A DNA stretch of 64,000 bases from Tachypleus tridentatus (GCF_004210375.1 NC_134827.1:106005285-106069284), one strand, 5' to 3'. Shown: positions 21,236 through 32,010, counted from the first letter of the stretch. Program-made: numbers and translations. The notes: generated by a model from the sequence alone, not told the origin.

Positions 21236-21936
21236 AGTTTGTTTGTTTTTTTATTTAACGCAAAATTACACCAGGGCTATCTGTGCTATCCGTCCCTAAT
21301 TCAGCAGTATAAGACTAGATAGAAGGCAGCTGGTCATCACCACCCACAGCCAAGTTCCAGTGCTGGATCAAGACGATCGTATGGCCTGGGCACCTTCTGT
21401 TCGTAGGCCCTACAAGCCGTATAAGTTAAACCAAAAGTCGGATAAATTATAGATATATAAATCATAAATTCTAGTTTGAAATTCAAGTATTTATATACGT
21501 GTAATGTACACTTGCTGTTTATGTGTGTTAATACACTGTAGTTAAATATCAGCTGTATATTCATGTGAACGTAAGTACACAAACTAATACAAAATATTTT
21601 GTATAACTTAAAGATGTAATAAAGTTTTTACAGTAAAAAATGTGTGTTTAATATTTTTGTGATTGTTATTTTTTTGGCAATCTAAGATTAACTTTAAAAA
21701 AAAATTCATAGACCCATAGTTTTGTTAGCCCTTAAATTTTCTTAGGCCCTAAGCACTGTGCCTATTGTACCTAAGAAATAATCCCGCCCTGCTGCCTACT
21801 ACTGGGCTACACTTTTACCAACTAATAGTGGGATTGACTGTAACTTATAACGCCTCCACGACTGAAAGGCAAACATGTTTGATGTGGCGGGGATTCGAAC
21901 CCGCGACTTTCGGATGACGAGTCGAGCCATGCTAGG
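21236..21936 (-). repeat. SINE A copy split by a hAT-like insertion
   Basis: Tail and part of the body are at 21236-21357 (ggctatctgtgctatccgtc, agaaggcagctggtcatcac). Body and head continue at 21792-21936 (tgggctacacttttaccaac, ggggattcgaacccgcgac, gagccatgctagg). Confidence 0.8.
21358..21791. mobile_element. Non-autonomous hAT-like insertion (~434 bp)
   Basis: The termini cagtgctgga and, inverted, cagggcggga look like hAT ends (CAG-type imperfect inverted repeats). Subterminal words (gtaggccctac; ttaggccctaagc) recur on both sides. No transposase is encoded. The flanking SINE letters gcc-a-act appear on both sides, consistent with a mutated 8-bp duplication. Confidence 0.5.
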
Positions 21937-22017
21937 TAGATCTTCGCGCTTTGGAGCTATGGATGCGTTATGAAAATCCACAATCCAGTCGCACATTTGT
22001 TTTATTTCTTTTAACAG

Positions 22018-22194
22018 ATGTGGAGTGTCCACCTATACAGTCTGTGGACCGTCATCGTGTGATGGCTGTTGAAGGAAACAAGATGCACAGCAAGGCACAC
22101 TTTGCATGCGTGGAAGGATACAGGTTAAAGGGGTCCAAAGACATCACGTGCACAGCTTCTGGAAAATGGTCTGACGATCCGCCTACCTGCCAAC
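22018..22194 (+). CDS. hig: hig-like exon D: second CCP module
   Basis: One complete CCP/sushi module in a phase 1-1 exon: VECPPIQSV (Cys1), HFACVEGYRLKG (Cys2), ITCTASGKW (Cys3 and the conserved Trp), DDPPTCQ (Cys4). Acceptor tttaacag, donor caac|gtatgt. CCP modules are about 60-residue beta-sandwiches held by Cys1-Cys3 and Cys2-Cys4 bonds; in Hikaru genki they follow the Ig domain, as here. The remnant of a tRNA-like repeat ends less than 25 bases upstream of the acceptor tract. Confidence 0.9.
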
Positions 22195-22432
22195 GTATGT
22201 TAAATACAAAACAATTAACTTAAAAAATAATTGATAAACCCGAAGAACAGTGTTTTTAATGAACATTTTGTTTTTACGAAGACAATATTTTTAAATTATT
22301 TTTCATGCACTCAGTTGGAATGGATATATTTTGTATTGTTTTGAAAAGGTTTCAAGTATTCATTCCGTTTTTGTTGTTGCTGTTTTTATTTTAGATTAGG
22401 CTTAGGATTTGCTGATATGGTTCTTGGTAACT

Positions 22433-22552
22433 AGGTTTGTTTGTTTCTTTGTTTGTTGTTAAACACAAAGCAACACAACGTGCTATCTGTTTCGATTTCG
22501 ATATTCGTTATGGGCACAGCACGGATAGCTCTTTGTGCTTAAGAACAAACAA
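22433..22552. repeat. Two SINE B tails facing each other
   Basis: The left half (gtttgttgttaaacacaaag, gctatctgt) is a minus-strand tail. The right half (cacggatagctctttgtgct, taagaacaaacaaacc) is a plus-strand copy. The RNA could fold back on itself. Confidence 0.6.
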
Positions 22553-22779
22553 ACCGATCTTACCAACATCTAAAATAACACTGCACAACAATTTTTTGGA
22601 AAAGTTTTGCTTCCTGAAAAGTTTTTGCTGATTGTGACAGGTGTCTGGTGGGTATGCACAAATATAGTTTTGGTTTTGCTTCATCACGTAGGAACTCTGA
22701 GAAATACAGTTAACTGTTTACCGGCAATAACGTATTTAATTGCGTTAATGTTTCTTATACGCTATTAAGTTCAACATAA

Positions 22780-22985
22780 TTAAAAGTGTTTTGCTTCTGA
22801 TTTTCGTTTGTATTCAGTGTCCGGTGCATCACGTTGCAGTGTCGAACAGTAGTCAGCAAGCATTGACGGATTCCAGTTGTCCTGATATCGTTTTTCCATT
22901 GTAGCAATGTCCCGGTGAAACCTTTCACCTTAATGAAACGGTACGTGATGGGCAAATTTGGATGTGATTTTCGTGATCAGCAGCC
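22780..22985 (-). pseudogene. C-terminal remnant of a repeat-encoded hypothetical protein
   Basis: On the minus strand, ERFHRDIATMEKRYQDNW is followed by NPSMLADYCSTLQRDAP and a stop at 22780-22782. I recall this GERFHxDI-x-MExRYQ-W-x-MLADYC ending from many multi-copy hypothetical proteins in arthropod and cnidarian genomes, probably transposon-borne; the function is unknown to me. Upstream residues show an in-frame stop right before GERF and frame breaks, so only a fossil fragment remains. Confidence 0.5.
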
Positions 22986-23284
22986 AAAAAATCTATAAGG
23001 AACACCCAGCAGTGTTCAAGAAGCAAAAACTTTGTTGTGCAGTGTAATCCTTCTAAGATGACAAAACAACTCCTTGAAGTTAAACGACTCGCGATATAAT
23101 TCAAGAATTGTATGCCTAACAATTCATCGAATGATAATTTGACCTGAAAAGTGGTCTCCAAGCTAAGATACCAGAAAAAAAACATTGTGGCTTAAACGAC
23201 GGACAGCAACTAGAAGTCATTGTATCACCTAGCTCAACGTACAACGATGGCAAATATAAACCAAGTTAAATAGATAAATAATTC

Positions 23285-23408
23285 GTTAAGCCTACTACAC
23301 TCCTACGGTGGCACAACGCTATAATTCGGGACTCCATCCCCGCTACACACGAAGCACACATGGATCCGTTTGCACCTTTGTGCTAAACAAGGTTTAAAAA
23401 ACAAACAA
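23285..23408 (+). repeat. SINE B-like copy, diverged
   Basis: Reads tacggtggcacaacgctata, a degenerate B box gggactccatcccc and a tail ctttgtgctaaacaaggttt ending in aaacaaac. Confidence 0.4.
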
Positions 23409-23691
23409 ATCGGGTAAAATTCAAAACACAGACAAAAAAGTTTTGGATAAAAACCTGTAACTTGGATTCACGAGATAACAAAGTAGAAATTAACGTATTT
23501 TAACTTTCGCATTAACATACGATTCTTATGTTAGTTGTCTGCAATAAACGGTTAATTATCGTGAGGGTTTTTTTTAATATTATTAACTAATTTGTTTGCC
23601 CATTGTACTTTCCAACAATATAGTTTTAGTATTTGATTTCACAATTCAGTTGTTGTTGTTTTTCCTTTTTACTACGAAGAGTAGACTAGGT

Positions 23692-23942
23692 TTGTTTGTT
23701 TGTTTGTTTTCTGAATTTCGCGCAAAGCTAGACGAGGGCTATCTGCACTAGCCGTCCCTAATATAACAGTGTAAGACTAGAGGGAAAGGAGCTAGTCATC
23801 ACTACCCACCGCCAACTCTTGGGCTACTCTTTTACCAACGAATAGTGAGATTGACCGAAACATTACAACGCCCCTACGGTTGAAAGGGCGATCATGTTTG
23901 ATTACAAGTCGAACGCCTTAACTCATCTGGCCAAGCCAGGCC
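23692..23942 (-). repeat. SINE A copy with a short target duplication
   Basis: From ttgtttgtttgttttctgaa to ggccaagccaggcc, lacking about 25 bases around the B box. The word gactagg occurs at 23685-23691 and 23943-23949. Confidence 0.85.
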
Positions 23943-23954
23943 GACTAGGTGTGT

Positions 23955-24012
23955 GATACTAGTGGTGGGAACAGCACAGATAGCTCATTGCATAGCTTTG
24001 TGCTTGACAAAA
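23955..24012 (+). repeat. SINE B tail fragment
   Basis: Contains tggtgggaacagcacagata, gctcattgcatagctttgtg and cttgacaaa. It may be the right part of an older copy broken by the SINE A at 23692. Confidence 0.55.
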
Positions 24013-24581
24013 AAAGCACAGATGCGTTATAAAAGCAAATATTAATCTATCTCCCATTTGATTAAAGGTTACTGCGTTGGGGGCAAGTGCTGCGTTCTCT
24101 CTCCTTTCTCTGGTCAGTAGTTCTAACTCTAAAATAGCTCTACTAAAATATTGGTATCTGATCTGCACGTTTAGCCCGTGTCCTGTGGTTTTCAGATTTA
24201 AAATGAATATCAACATTTTAAACATTCCACCGATTTTCAGTTCCCTTGAGCAGAGCCCAGATTTTCCAAATCAAGGCAATGTGGCGTTTTCTAATCCGTG
24301 CTCGAGGGTTGATAACCACGCGTGTGTGTTTTTCTACTACAAAAACGCATTAAAACTGAGAATTCCATGTCACTATGAAAACATTGTCTACATAATGCAC
24401 TCCGTAGTGGTATAGAGCGTGTCATAAAAAACAAAACCAAAACCGATTTCAACAATCTCATATAATCAAGCATTGCGCTGCGCATGAGTAATAGAACAAA
24501 CGGAGGTTATTTGCAGGACATCATTGCAGAACATCAAACTAAATAATTGCAATAAAATATGAAACTAACCATGATTTATGT

Positions 24582-24660
24582 CAGTGGTTCGCAGCCCGCT
24601 GGTGGTCCGATATGGTTCTTCAAGTGTAGTGTGGCTCAAAAGGCAAGTCAAAATATAATT
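24582..24660. mobile_element. Possible hAT-type terminus
   Basis: Begins cagtggttcgcagcccgctg, close to the CAGTGGTTCTCAA-type ends of hAT elements. The opposite end was not found, so this may be a one-sided relic. Confidence 0.3.
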
Positions 24661-24714
24661 CAGGACGTCAGGTGTTAACACTTTTACTAAAAAAGCAGAG
24701 AACAAAGTTTCAAC

Positions 24715-25208
24715 TTTACGTCAAAGTTGGAGATACTAAAGACTGATACATCAAAACTGGAGATACTATAAACTATCACATCAAAGTTGGAGACACTAAA
24801 GACTGATACATCAAAACTCGTGACACTATAAACTATCACATCAAAGTTGGAGACACTACAGACTGATACATCAAAACTCGTGATACTATAAACTATTACA
24901 TCAAAGTTGGAGACACTAAAGACTGATACATCAAAACTGGAGATACTATAAACTATCACATCAAATTGGAGACACTAAAGACTGATACATCAAAACTCGT
25001 GATACTATAAACTATTACATCAAAGTTGGAGACACTACAGACTGATACATCAAAACTGGAGATACTATAAACTATCACATCAAATTGGAGACACTAAAGA
25101 CTGATACATCAAAACTGGAGATACTATAAACTATTACATCAAAGTTGGAGACACTAAAGACTGATACATCAAAACTGGAGATACTATAAACTATTACATC
25201 AAAGTTTT
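24715..25208. repeat. Minisatellite, 60 bp unit
   Basis: About eight units made of two related ~30-bp halves: ctggagatactataaactat + cacatcaaa and ttggagacactaaagactga + tacatcaaa. Two units carry a 1-base deletion that breaks the frame. Confidence 0.92.
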
Positions 25209-25565
25209 AGATTCTTTGATGTTTTCATTGTTTTTGTGCGCCATACTTACAGGGGAAACTTTAATTTGTGTTTTCATCAGATTATTTAGGTTTTAAATGT
25301 TCATTGTACATGTTCATTCAGTGATTAGAACAATAGCTGGGTCATTGATTTGACCAATCTTCCAGATTATAGGTTGCTCAAATGATGTGTTCTCTGCTAC
25401 ATGGTTGATGTTCTTTGGTGGATTTCATGCAAGTGGTATTTTATCAAAAAAAACAATTAAAAGGGAATAAAAATTTTTATTTCAATGGATATTTAATTGA
25501 CTTTGTGGAAGTAACATGAACTCAAACTGTTCAGTACGTGGGTTAATAATTTAATTATTTGTGTA

Positions 25566-27202
25566 TACTAACGCAGTGATGTATCGCCACAGATGCTATA
25601 CTAACGCAGTAGTGTATCGCCACAGATGCTATACTAACGCAGTGGCGTATCGCCACAGATGCATACTAACGCAGTAGTGCATCGCCACAGATGCTATACT
25701 AACGCAGTGGCGTATCGCCACAGATGCATACTAACGCAGTAGTGCATCGCCACAGATGCTATACTAACGCAGTGGCGTATCGCCACAGATGCTATACTAA
25801 CGCAGTAGTGTATCGCCACAGATGCTATACTAACGCAGTGGTGTATCGCCACAGATGCATACTAACGCAGTAGTGCATCGCCACAGATGCTATACTAACG
25901 CAGTGGCGTATCGCCACAGATGCATACTAACGCAGTAGTGTATCGCCACAGATGCTATACTAACGCAGTGATGTATCGCCACAGATGCTATACTAACGCA
26001 GTAGTGTATCGCCACAGATGCTATACTAACGCAGTGATGTATCGCCACAGATGCTATACTAACGCAGTGGTGTATCGCCACAGATGCTATACTAACGCAG
26101 TAGTGTATCGCCACAGATGCTATACTAACGCAGTGGCGTATCGCCACAGATGCATACTAACGCAGTAGTGCATCGCCACAGATGCTATACTAACGCAGTG
26201 GCGTATCGCCACAGATGCATACTAACGCAGTAGTGCATCGCCACAGATGCTATACTAACGCAGTGGCGTATCGCCACAGATGCTATACTAACGCAGTAGT
26301 GTATCGCCACAGATGCTATACTAACGCAGTGGTGTATCGCCACAGATGCTATACCAACGCAGTGGTGTATCGCCACAGATGCTATACTAACGCAGTGGTG
26401 TATCGCCACAGATGCTATACTAACGCAGTAGTGTATCGCCACAGATGCTATACTAACGCAGTAGTGTATCGCCACAGATGCTATACTAACGCAGTGATGT
26501 ATCGCCACAGATGCTATACTAACGCAGTGGTGTATCGCCACAGATGCTATACTAACGCAGTGATGTATCGCCACAGATGCTATACTAACGCAGTAGTGTA
26601 TCGCCACAGATGCTATACTAACGCAGTGATGTATCGCCACAGATGCTATACTAACGCAGTGGTGTATCGCCACAGATGCTATACTAACGCAGTGGTGTAT
26701 CGCCACAGATGCTATACTAACGCAGTGGTGTATCGCCACAGATGCTATACTAACGCAGTGGTGTATCGCCACAGATGCTATACTGGTGATGTATCGCCAC
26801 AGATGCTATACTAACACAGTGGTGTATCGCCACAGATGCTATACTAACACGGTGATGTATCGCCACAGATGCTATACTAACGCAGTGGTGTATCGCCACA
26901 GATGCTATACTAACGCAGTGGTGTATCGCCACAGATGCTATACTAACGCAGTGGTGTATCGCCACAGATGCTATACTAACGCAGTGATGTATCGCCACAG
27001 ATGCTATACTAACGCAGTAGTGTATCGCCACAGATGCCATACTAACGCAGTAGTGTATCGCCACAGATGCTATACTAACGCAGTGGTGTATCGCCACAGA
27101 TGCTATACTAACGCAGTGATGTATCGCCACAGATGCTATACTAACGCAGTGATGTATCGCCACAGATGCTATACTAACGCAGTGGTGTATCGCCACAGAT
27201 GC
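25566..27202. repeat. Minisatellite, 33 bp unit, about 50 copies
   Basis: Unit: tactaacgcagtngtgtatc + gccacagatgcta. Variants with gtggcgtatcgccac form a perfect 6-bp dyad with a 3-base loop. A shortened monomer (gatgcatac for gatgctatac) alternates with full ones at 25619-25935 and 26124-26290, giving a two-monomer higher-order unit. The array stays open on both strands because 33 is divisible by three; it is not coding. Confidence 0.95.
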
Positions 27203-27410
27203 GAATCCAACGCATCAAGAACGACATTTTTACCACCCTCATGGTACATTACTGACCATCTGATAGTAGAAAGTCCCCACAACTAGACCTATTCGGGAAT
27301 GTTACGTCTAACTTTTAAAGGAAAGTTACTCCTACAGGAAAGTTGTTAAATGATGTAAAACCAACACACTGTTTCCAAAAAGAAAGGCTTCAGCTCAGTT
27401 TACTACATTG

Positions 27411-27680
27411 CCCGGCATGGCCAGGTGGGTTAAGGCGTGCGACTCGTAATCTGTGGGTTGCGAGTTCGCATCCCACTCGCATCAAACATGCTCGCCTTTT
27501 CAGCCGTGGGGGCTTTATAATGTGACGGTCAATCCCACTATTCGTTGGTAAAAGAGTAGCCCAAAAGTTGGCGGTGGGTGGTGATGACTAGCTGCCTTCC
27601 CTCTAGTCTTACACTGCTAAATTAGGGACGGCTTGCACAGATAGCCCTCGAGTAGCTTTGCGCGAAATTAAAAAACAACA
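27411..27680 (+). repeat. SINE A copy, full length
   Basis: Starts cccggcatggccaggtgggt, ends gtagctttgcgcgaaattaa with an aacaac tail. Among the best preserved copies. Confidence 0.92.
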
Positions 27681-27976
27681 ACACAAAAACATTTTGCTAC
27701 AAGGAAGTGTAAGAACTCGAGAAGTGTAAATTTGGAACGACGCCATTAACTGCAAGGTTAAATTATTTACGATTCCAAAAGAGGACCTGTCGACCCTCTA
27801 AGTCCTCATATAGATGTAACTATGTTTACGTTTATATTTTACTCAGACTTAATATCTTTGTAAATTAAACAATTTTCCAAAACCATCGCTATTCTATCTG
27901 TAGAGATTTCTGTATTTTTTATTATCTGTGTTTCTTTTATTTACTTCTATATATATGCGTTTTCACTGTCCAATAG

Positions 27977-28153
27977 TCATCCAGTGTCCACCTTTGACCC
28001 CAAACGCTCCGCATCTAAAGCTCAGCACTCACAACCGGACATACGGTGAGCGTGTCACATTCTCGTGTCCTACAAGATACAGACTTGTGGGGGTGACGTC
28101 TTTACAGTGTTTGAAAAACGAATCCTGGTCAGACGACCCTCCTATATGTGAAG
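27977..28153 (+). CDS. hig: hig-like exon E: third CCP module
   Basis: Complete CCP in a phase 1-1 exon of the same length (177 nt) as exon D: IQCPPLTPN (Cys1), VTFSCPTRYRLVG (Cys2), LQCLKNESW (Cys3, Trp), DDPPICE (Cys4). Acceptor gtccaatag, donor gaag|gtaagc, a near-perfect donor. An N-glycosylation sequon (NRT) and a second (NES) are visible. Equal length and shared D-D-P-P-x-C ending suggest D and E arose by exon duplication. Confidence 0.9.
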
Positions 28154-28254
28154 GTAAGCCTACGTCATCACTTTAAAATCAAGTCTTGGCCAGAATGATA
28201 AGTGATCACTCAATATTTGTTGTTTTTACTAAGCTATACAAACAGCTAAACCAC

Positions 28255-28388
28255 ATAGCAGTCCTTAATTTAGAAGTAACGTTAAACATGGAAGGCAGGT
28301 AGTCAACAACACCCAATGGAATTGATTGTAACATTATAACCCCCACATTTTCGGTGACAGTATTCAAACCCACGACATCAGGCCCCGC
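28255..28388 (-). repeat. SINE A copy, strongly eroded
   Basis: Recognisable only by order: tagcagtccttaatttagaa, ggaaggcaggtagtcaacaa, ttgattgtaacattataacc, gtattcaaacccacgac. Confidence 0.55.
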
Positions 28389-28449
28389 CAGACCCACAAA
28401 TTAGTGGCACATAATCATGTTCCAAAGAGTAAAGATCCTTTATTTCAGA

Positions 28450-28555
28450 TCTGTGGTTGGTCCTTGGTTCAGTATACGACTCGCAGTTTAACACCGTGCA
28501 AATTTGTGGTTAGTCCTTGGGACAGTATACGACTTGTAGTTTAACCTGTCCAGTG
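28450..28555. repeat. Two-copy direct repeat
   Basis: Both units contain gtggt(t/-)agtcctt-type sequence followed by cagtatacgactygyagttt; a third relative lies at 28797-28845. Confidence 0.6.
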
Positions 28556-28966
28556 CCGTAGACGAAATAACTCTTCCAAGCCGATCGGTAACACAGTGCC
28601 ACGGACGAGTTAATTCGTTCTCAATGATACCTAACTTCAACGCTAGATGTCAACACCATACATGCATTTGACCTACTTACAAATTGCTTCACTTTCGATC
28701 CAAAATGGCGTCACAATAAAAGTTACAAAATGAAGAAGCATTGGAGTTGTATTGTAGCAGCTGAAATACTTGGCAGTCAACAGGTTGAGATTATGCAAGT
28801 TTGTGGCTATTCCTTAGTACGGTATACGACTTACAGTTTAAGATCAGATACTTGTGTATGGAAGTGCATTAAATTAATATAGTATTAAAGTGACAGTGAT
28901 TTATAAGTGTCATTTGTTGGGTAACATACTAAACGTTTCAACACAACATACCTGAAAAAGATTGTT

Positions 28967-29239
28967 TGTTTGTTTTGAATTTCGCGCAAAGCTACTCGAA
29001 GGCTATCTGTGCTAGCCGTCCATCATTTAGCAGTGTAAGACTAGAGGGAAGACAGCTAATCATCACCACCCACCGCCAACTCGTGGGCTACTCTTTTACC
29101 AATGAATAGTGGGATTGACCGTCACATTATAATGCCTCCACAGCTGAAAGTGCAAGCATTGTTTAGTGTGACGGGGATTCGAACCCGCGACTCTCAGATT
29201 ACGAGTCGCAAGCCTTAACACGCTTGGCCATGCCGGGCA
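28967..29239 (-). repeat. SINE A copy, full length
   Basis: From gtttgttttgaatttcgcgc to ggccatgccgggc. Confidence 0.9.
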
Positions 29240-29503
29240 CGGCAGATAGTCCAAATTGAAATTATTTGAAAACTAATAATGATCAGGCTTTAGTAATTAA
29301 AGTTGAATAAATAAATGACATTTGTAGTTCCACGACATCTTTGTTTCTGTTTCTTTTGGACGGTTGAAAGTTAAGTTAGATGGTGGGTTAATTGAAAACG
29401 TGCATATGTAAACACAAGAGCGAGTACCGATACTAGACATACAATCTCATACCTCTTAATCAAGGCCGCTGTTACTTTACCTTCTGCGTTAGCCTCTGAT
29501 TTC

Positions 29504-29774
29504 GGCCCATCATGGCCAGGTGGTTAAGACACTCGACGTATAATCTGAGGGTCACGGGTTCGAATCCCTTTCACACAACCATGCTCACCCTTTCAGCCGT
29601 TATAATGTTACGGTCAATCCTACTCTTCGTTGGTAAAAAAGTAACCCAAGAGTGGGTGGTGATGACTAGATGCCTTCCATCTAACCTTACATTGCTAAAT
29701 TAGGGGCGGCTAGGGCATTTGGCCCTCAAGGCGTTTTTGTCGAACGTCTTAATCCACCTGGCCATGCCGAGCCA
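29504..29774 (+). repeat. SINE A copy, plus an opposite-strand head scrap
   Basis: Head cccatcatggccaggtggtt, B box gggttcgaatccc, body to ggggcggctagggcatttgg at 29731. Then an opposite-strand head fragment cacctggccatgccgagcc at about 29755-29774 follows, so the 3' tail is missing or replaced. Confidence 0.8.
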
Positions 29775-29995
29775 CGAGTGAGTTAAACTCTATTTAGAAG
29801 AGTTATTAGAATTTCCTGAAACACTAAAATGAAGAACCGCAAATAAACTAATATTGTAATTAAAAACAGAAGACGTTTTTTTAAAAATTCATAACTTTAC
29901 AAGATAAATTAATATTTTCTTAGGTTTAGTTTGTTATTTTGCCAAGAATTGTGTCTATAAAATAAATATCATCTAATTCATTAGGTGTCTTTTAG

Positions 29996-30166
29996 CTATT
30001 TCCTGTGTAGCTCCATTACCACCTCCTAATGGCCGAGTTTTTGAATCAGGACGCTACCTAGCGGGAGATACAGTAACTTATACTTGTCTCACTGGATTTA
30101 TACTAGTTGGTGAATCAGTAGCGGTTTGTAACGATGTCGGTGAATGGTCACAACCGCCACCAACGT
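29996..30166 (+). CDS. hig: hig-like exon F: fourth CCP module
   Basis: CCP module in a phase 1-1 exon: ISCVAPLPPPNGRV (Cys1), VTYTCLTGFILVG (Cys2), AVCNDVGEW (Cys3, Trp), QPPPT followed by a Cys codon split by the next intron. I chose the acceptor gtcttttag because the alternative one 15 bases downstream (cctgtgtag) would remove the first cysteine; both are in frame. The donor is cgt|gtaagt, a consensus match. Confidence 0.88.
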
Positions 30167-30619
30167 GTAAGTAGAAATGTATTTTACTTATTATTATTAT
30201 TTATTCTAGCAAAGTGTAGATTACAAAACGTGTTTATTTTCGTATGCTGTTACGTTCAAAAGTCGTATCAATAGTTCTTTATACTTCATCACAGACTAAG
30301 AAACAACACAAACTACGTGATCAACGATTAACGAGAAAATATACGTCATCAGGACATCTTGATCTATGCCTAGTAATAAAAAATGCGACATCCCAATGGA
30401 TTTTCTTCAAAATAAAATTATAAATGTCATATTAAGATTTATATTTTATAACACAAGTTTTATTTAACATTTATTTTCGATTAAATACTTAAAATAATTT
30501 AATCGGTTTTTAGCCCCCTGCTGAAATCTTATGTGAACGAATTAATCTTCTGTCTGCGCAGACAGAACTTGTCAAAGCATTCGCCCTCTTGGTCTTTGAA
30601 AATTGGGATGAGCGACAGC

Positions 30620-31040
30620 CCACTGTCCCCGCCGTCTCCACTACCTAGACTTACACTCTATGGCTGAGAGAGTAAACATGTTCTGTTTGATTTGCTTTGA
30701 ATTTCGCGCAAAGCTACACGAGAACTGTCTGCGCTAGCCGTCTCTAATTTTGCAGTGTAAGACTAGAGGGAAGTCAGTTAGTCATCACCACCCACCGCCA
30801 ACTCTTGGGCTACTCTTTTACCAACAAATAGTGGGATTGACTGTTATATTATAACGTACCCACTGCTGAAAGTGCAAGCATGTTTAGTGTGACGGGGATT
30901 CGAACCCGCGACCCTCACATTATGAGACGAGTGCCCTAGCCACCTAGCCATGCTGGGCAAACATGTTCGGCAAAGCAATTTGAACCCGCAACCAGCAAAT
31001 TACAAATCGAGCACCCTAATCACGAGGCAATACCAGGCCA
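30620..31040 (-). repeat. Older SINE A interrupted by a younger one
   Basis: Left part decays around ggctgagagagtaaacatgt (30663-30683). The head part resumes at 30959 with acatgttcggcaaagcaatt, a B box tttgaacccgc and gaggcaataccaggcc. Confidence 0.65.
30684..30958 (-). repeat. SINE A copy, nested, 10-bp target duplication
   Basis: From tgtttgatttgctttgaatt to agccatgctgggc. The word aaacatgttc at 30674-30683 and 30959-30968 flanks it. Confidence 0.88.
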
Positions 31041-31127
31041 AGCCTGGTTAATAAGAACTAAAACTTGTTGACATAGTGATAAACCACCAAAGATGAAAGG
31101 TCACACTCTTTTTTTCTCTCTTAGCCC

Positions 31128-31248
31128 CCCCCCCGCTGGAACAGCGATAAGGCTTCGGAGTTGTAACACTAAAATCAGGGATTCGATTGTCCTCGGTGGA
31201 CAGAGAAGATAGTTCGATGTGGCTTTACTATAAGAAAAACATAAACAT
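31128..31248 (+). repeat. SINE B' copy
   Basis: Reads gctggaacagcgataaggct, B box agggattcgattgt, cggtggacagagaagatagt and a tail gatgtggctttactataaga. Confidence 0.75.
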
Positions 31249-31251
31249 TTG

Positions 31252-31372
31252 TCACACCTTAAAACCTTCAAACTTTGAAGCTCAAGCTAGATGGTCAAAA
31301 AACAAGCACAGAGGTCAAACTTTAAACCTTCCAACTTTGAAGCTCAAATCAGTTGGTCGCACATATGCTGTC
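31252..31372. repeat. Two-copy direct repeat, ~62 bp
   Basis: Both units contain ttaaaccttc(c/a)aactttg followed by aagctcaa and a tggtc word. Confidence 0.7.
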
Positions 31373-32010
31373 CATCACAGGCATAGGACAATGGGACTTT
31401 GCCCCTCCAAAACTAATTCTTTTCTTCAAAAGGATTTCGATTTTTAATTTTATGCAAAACCATTTTTTCTAACAACACTTTTGGGGGGAACATGCCCCTA
31501 GATCCCCCCCCTAACAATATCATGCTTTGCATGCTGAGTGCACTTCACACGCTATGACTAATCATTTCACAACCGCAGGTACAAAGTTTTAATTTGAGTG
31601 TATTGTAATCACCCAGTTTGCCCCACACACACACACACACACTTACCGTTTAGCTACTGGAGGCAAATACTAATACGACATTCTTATAACCTTAGTTTTG
31701 TGTTTGTTTATTCAATAAAAAAATCTTGCTTTCTGGAGCGGGTCTCTCTATTTATTGGCAAATCATCCAATGTCTTAGAACGACCCATTTCATGAATCAG
31801 CTGTTACATCAGGCAGTCCATTTGTAGATATGTTTAATTTAAACAAACACAGCAATAACTTCATTTATTTAGGTTTATCCGCCTGTCTGAAATAGTCAGA
31901 CTTATACCTGTAGTCATTACTTTATGTGGCCTGTCTATCTACTTCGTTTTTGTATCAAAGTTTGTAATATCGAAAATATGTCATTTGTTTTTTGGTTGGT
32001 TGATCAGGTT

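Larger units (their letters stand above)
15278..22017 (+). other. hig intron C/D (phase 1, 6.7 kb)
   Basis: Longest intron between recognised hig exons. Contains two minisatellites (15727-16005, 17051-17311), nested SINEs at 16040-16560, SINE A at 17333-17598, a Tc1 element carrying a Penelope-like insertion (17779-21014) and a SINE A split by a hAT-like insertion (21236-21936). No exon recognised inside. The part from 16561 to 17050 is AT-rich without visible features. Confidence 0.75.
22195..27976 (+). other. hig intron D/E (phase 1, 5.8 kb)
   Basis: Contains an opposed SINE B pair (22433-22552), a decayed repeat-encoded protein fragment (22780-22985), SINE copies (23285-23408, 23692-23942, 27411-27680), a 60-bp array (24715-25208) and a 33-bp array (25566-27202). 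The part 24020-24580 shows no convincing feature. Confidence 0.75.
28154..29995 (+). other. hig intron E/F (phase 1, 1.8 kb)
   Basis: Holds a decayed SINE A (28255-28388), a direct repeat of about 53 bp (28450-28555, with a third diverged copy near 28797-28845), SINE A copies at 28967-29239 and 29504-29731, and a SINE A head scrap at 29740-29774. Confidence 0.7.

Noticed and set aside
25566-27202. CRISPR-like array
   Set aside because: Monomers are head-to-tail without unique spacers, and the genome is eukaryotic with spliceosomal introns.
25890-27286. Repetitive cysteine/histidine frames on both strands, resembling zinc-binding repeats
   Set aside because: They arise from the 33-bp minisatellite, whose period is divisible by three. 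No splice or start context, and both strands are open alike.
30011-30166. Shorter hig exon F from the acceptor cctgtgtag
   Set aside because: In frame, but it removes the first CCP cysteine; the acceptor at 29994-29995 keeps all four cysteines.
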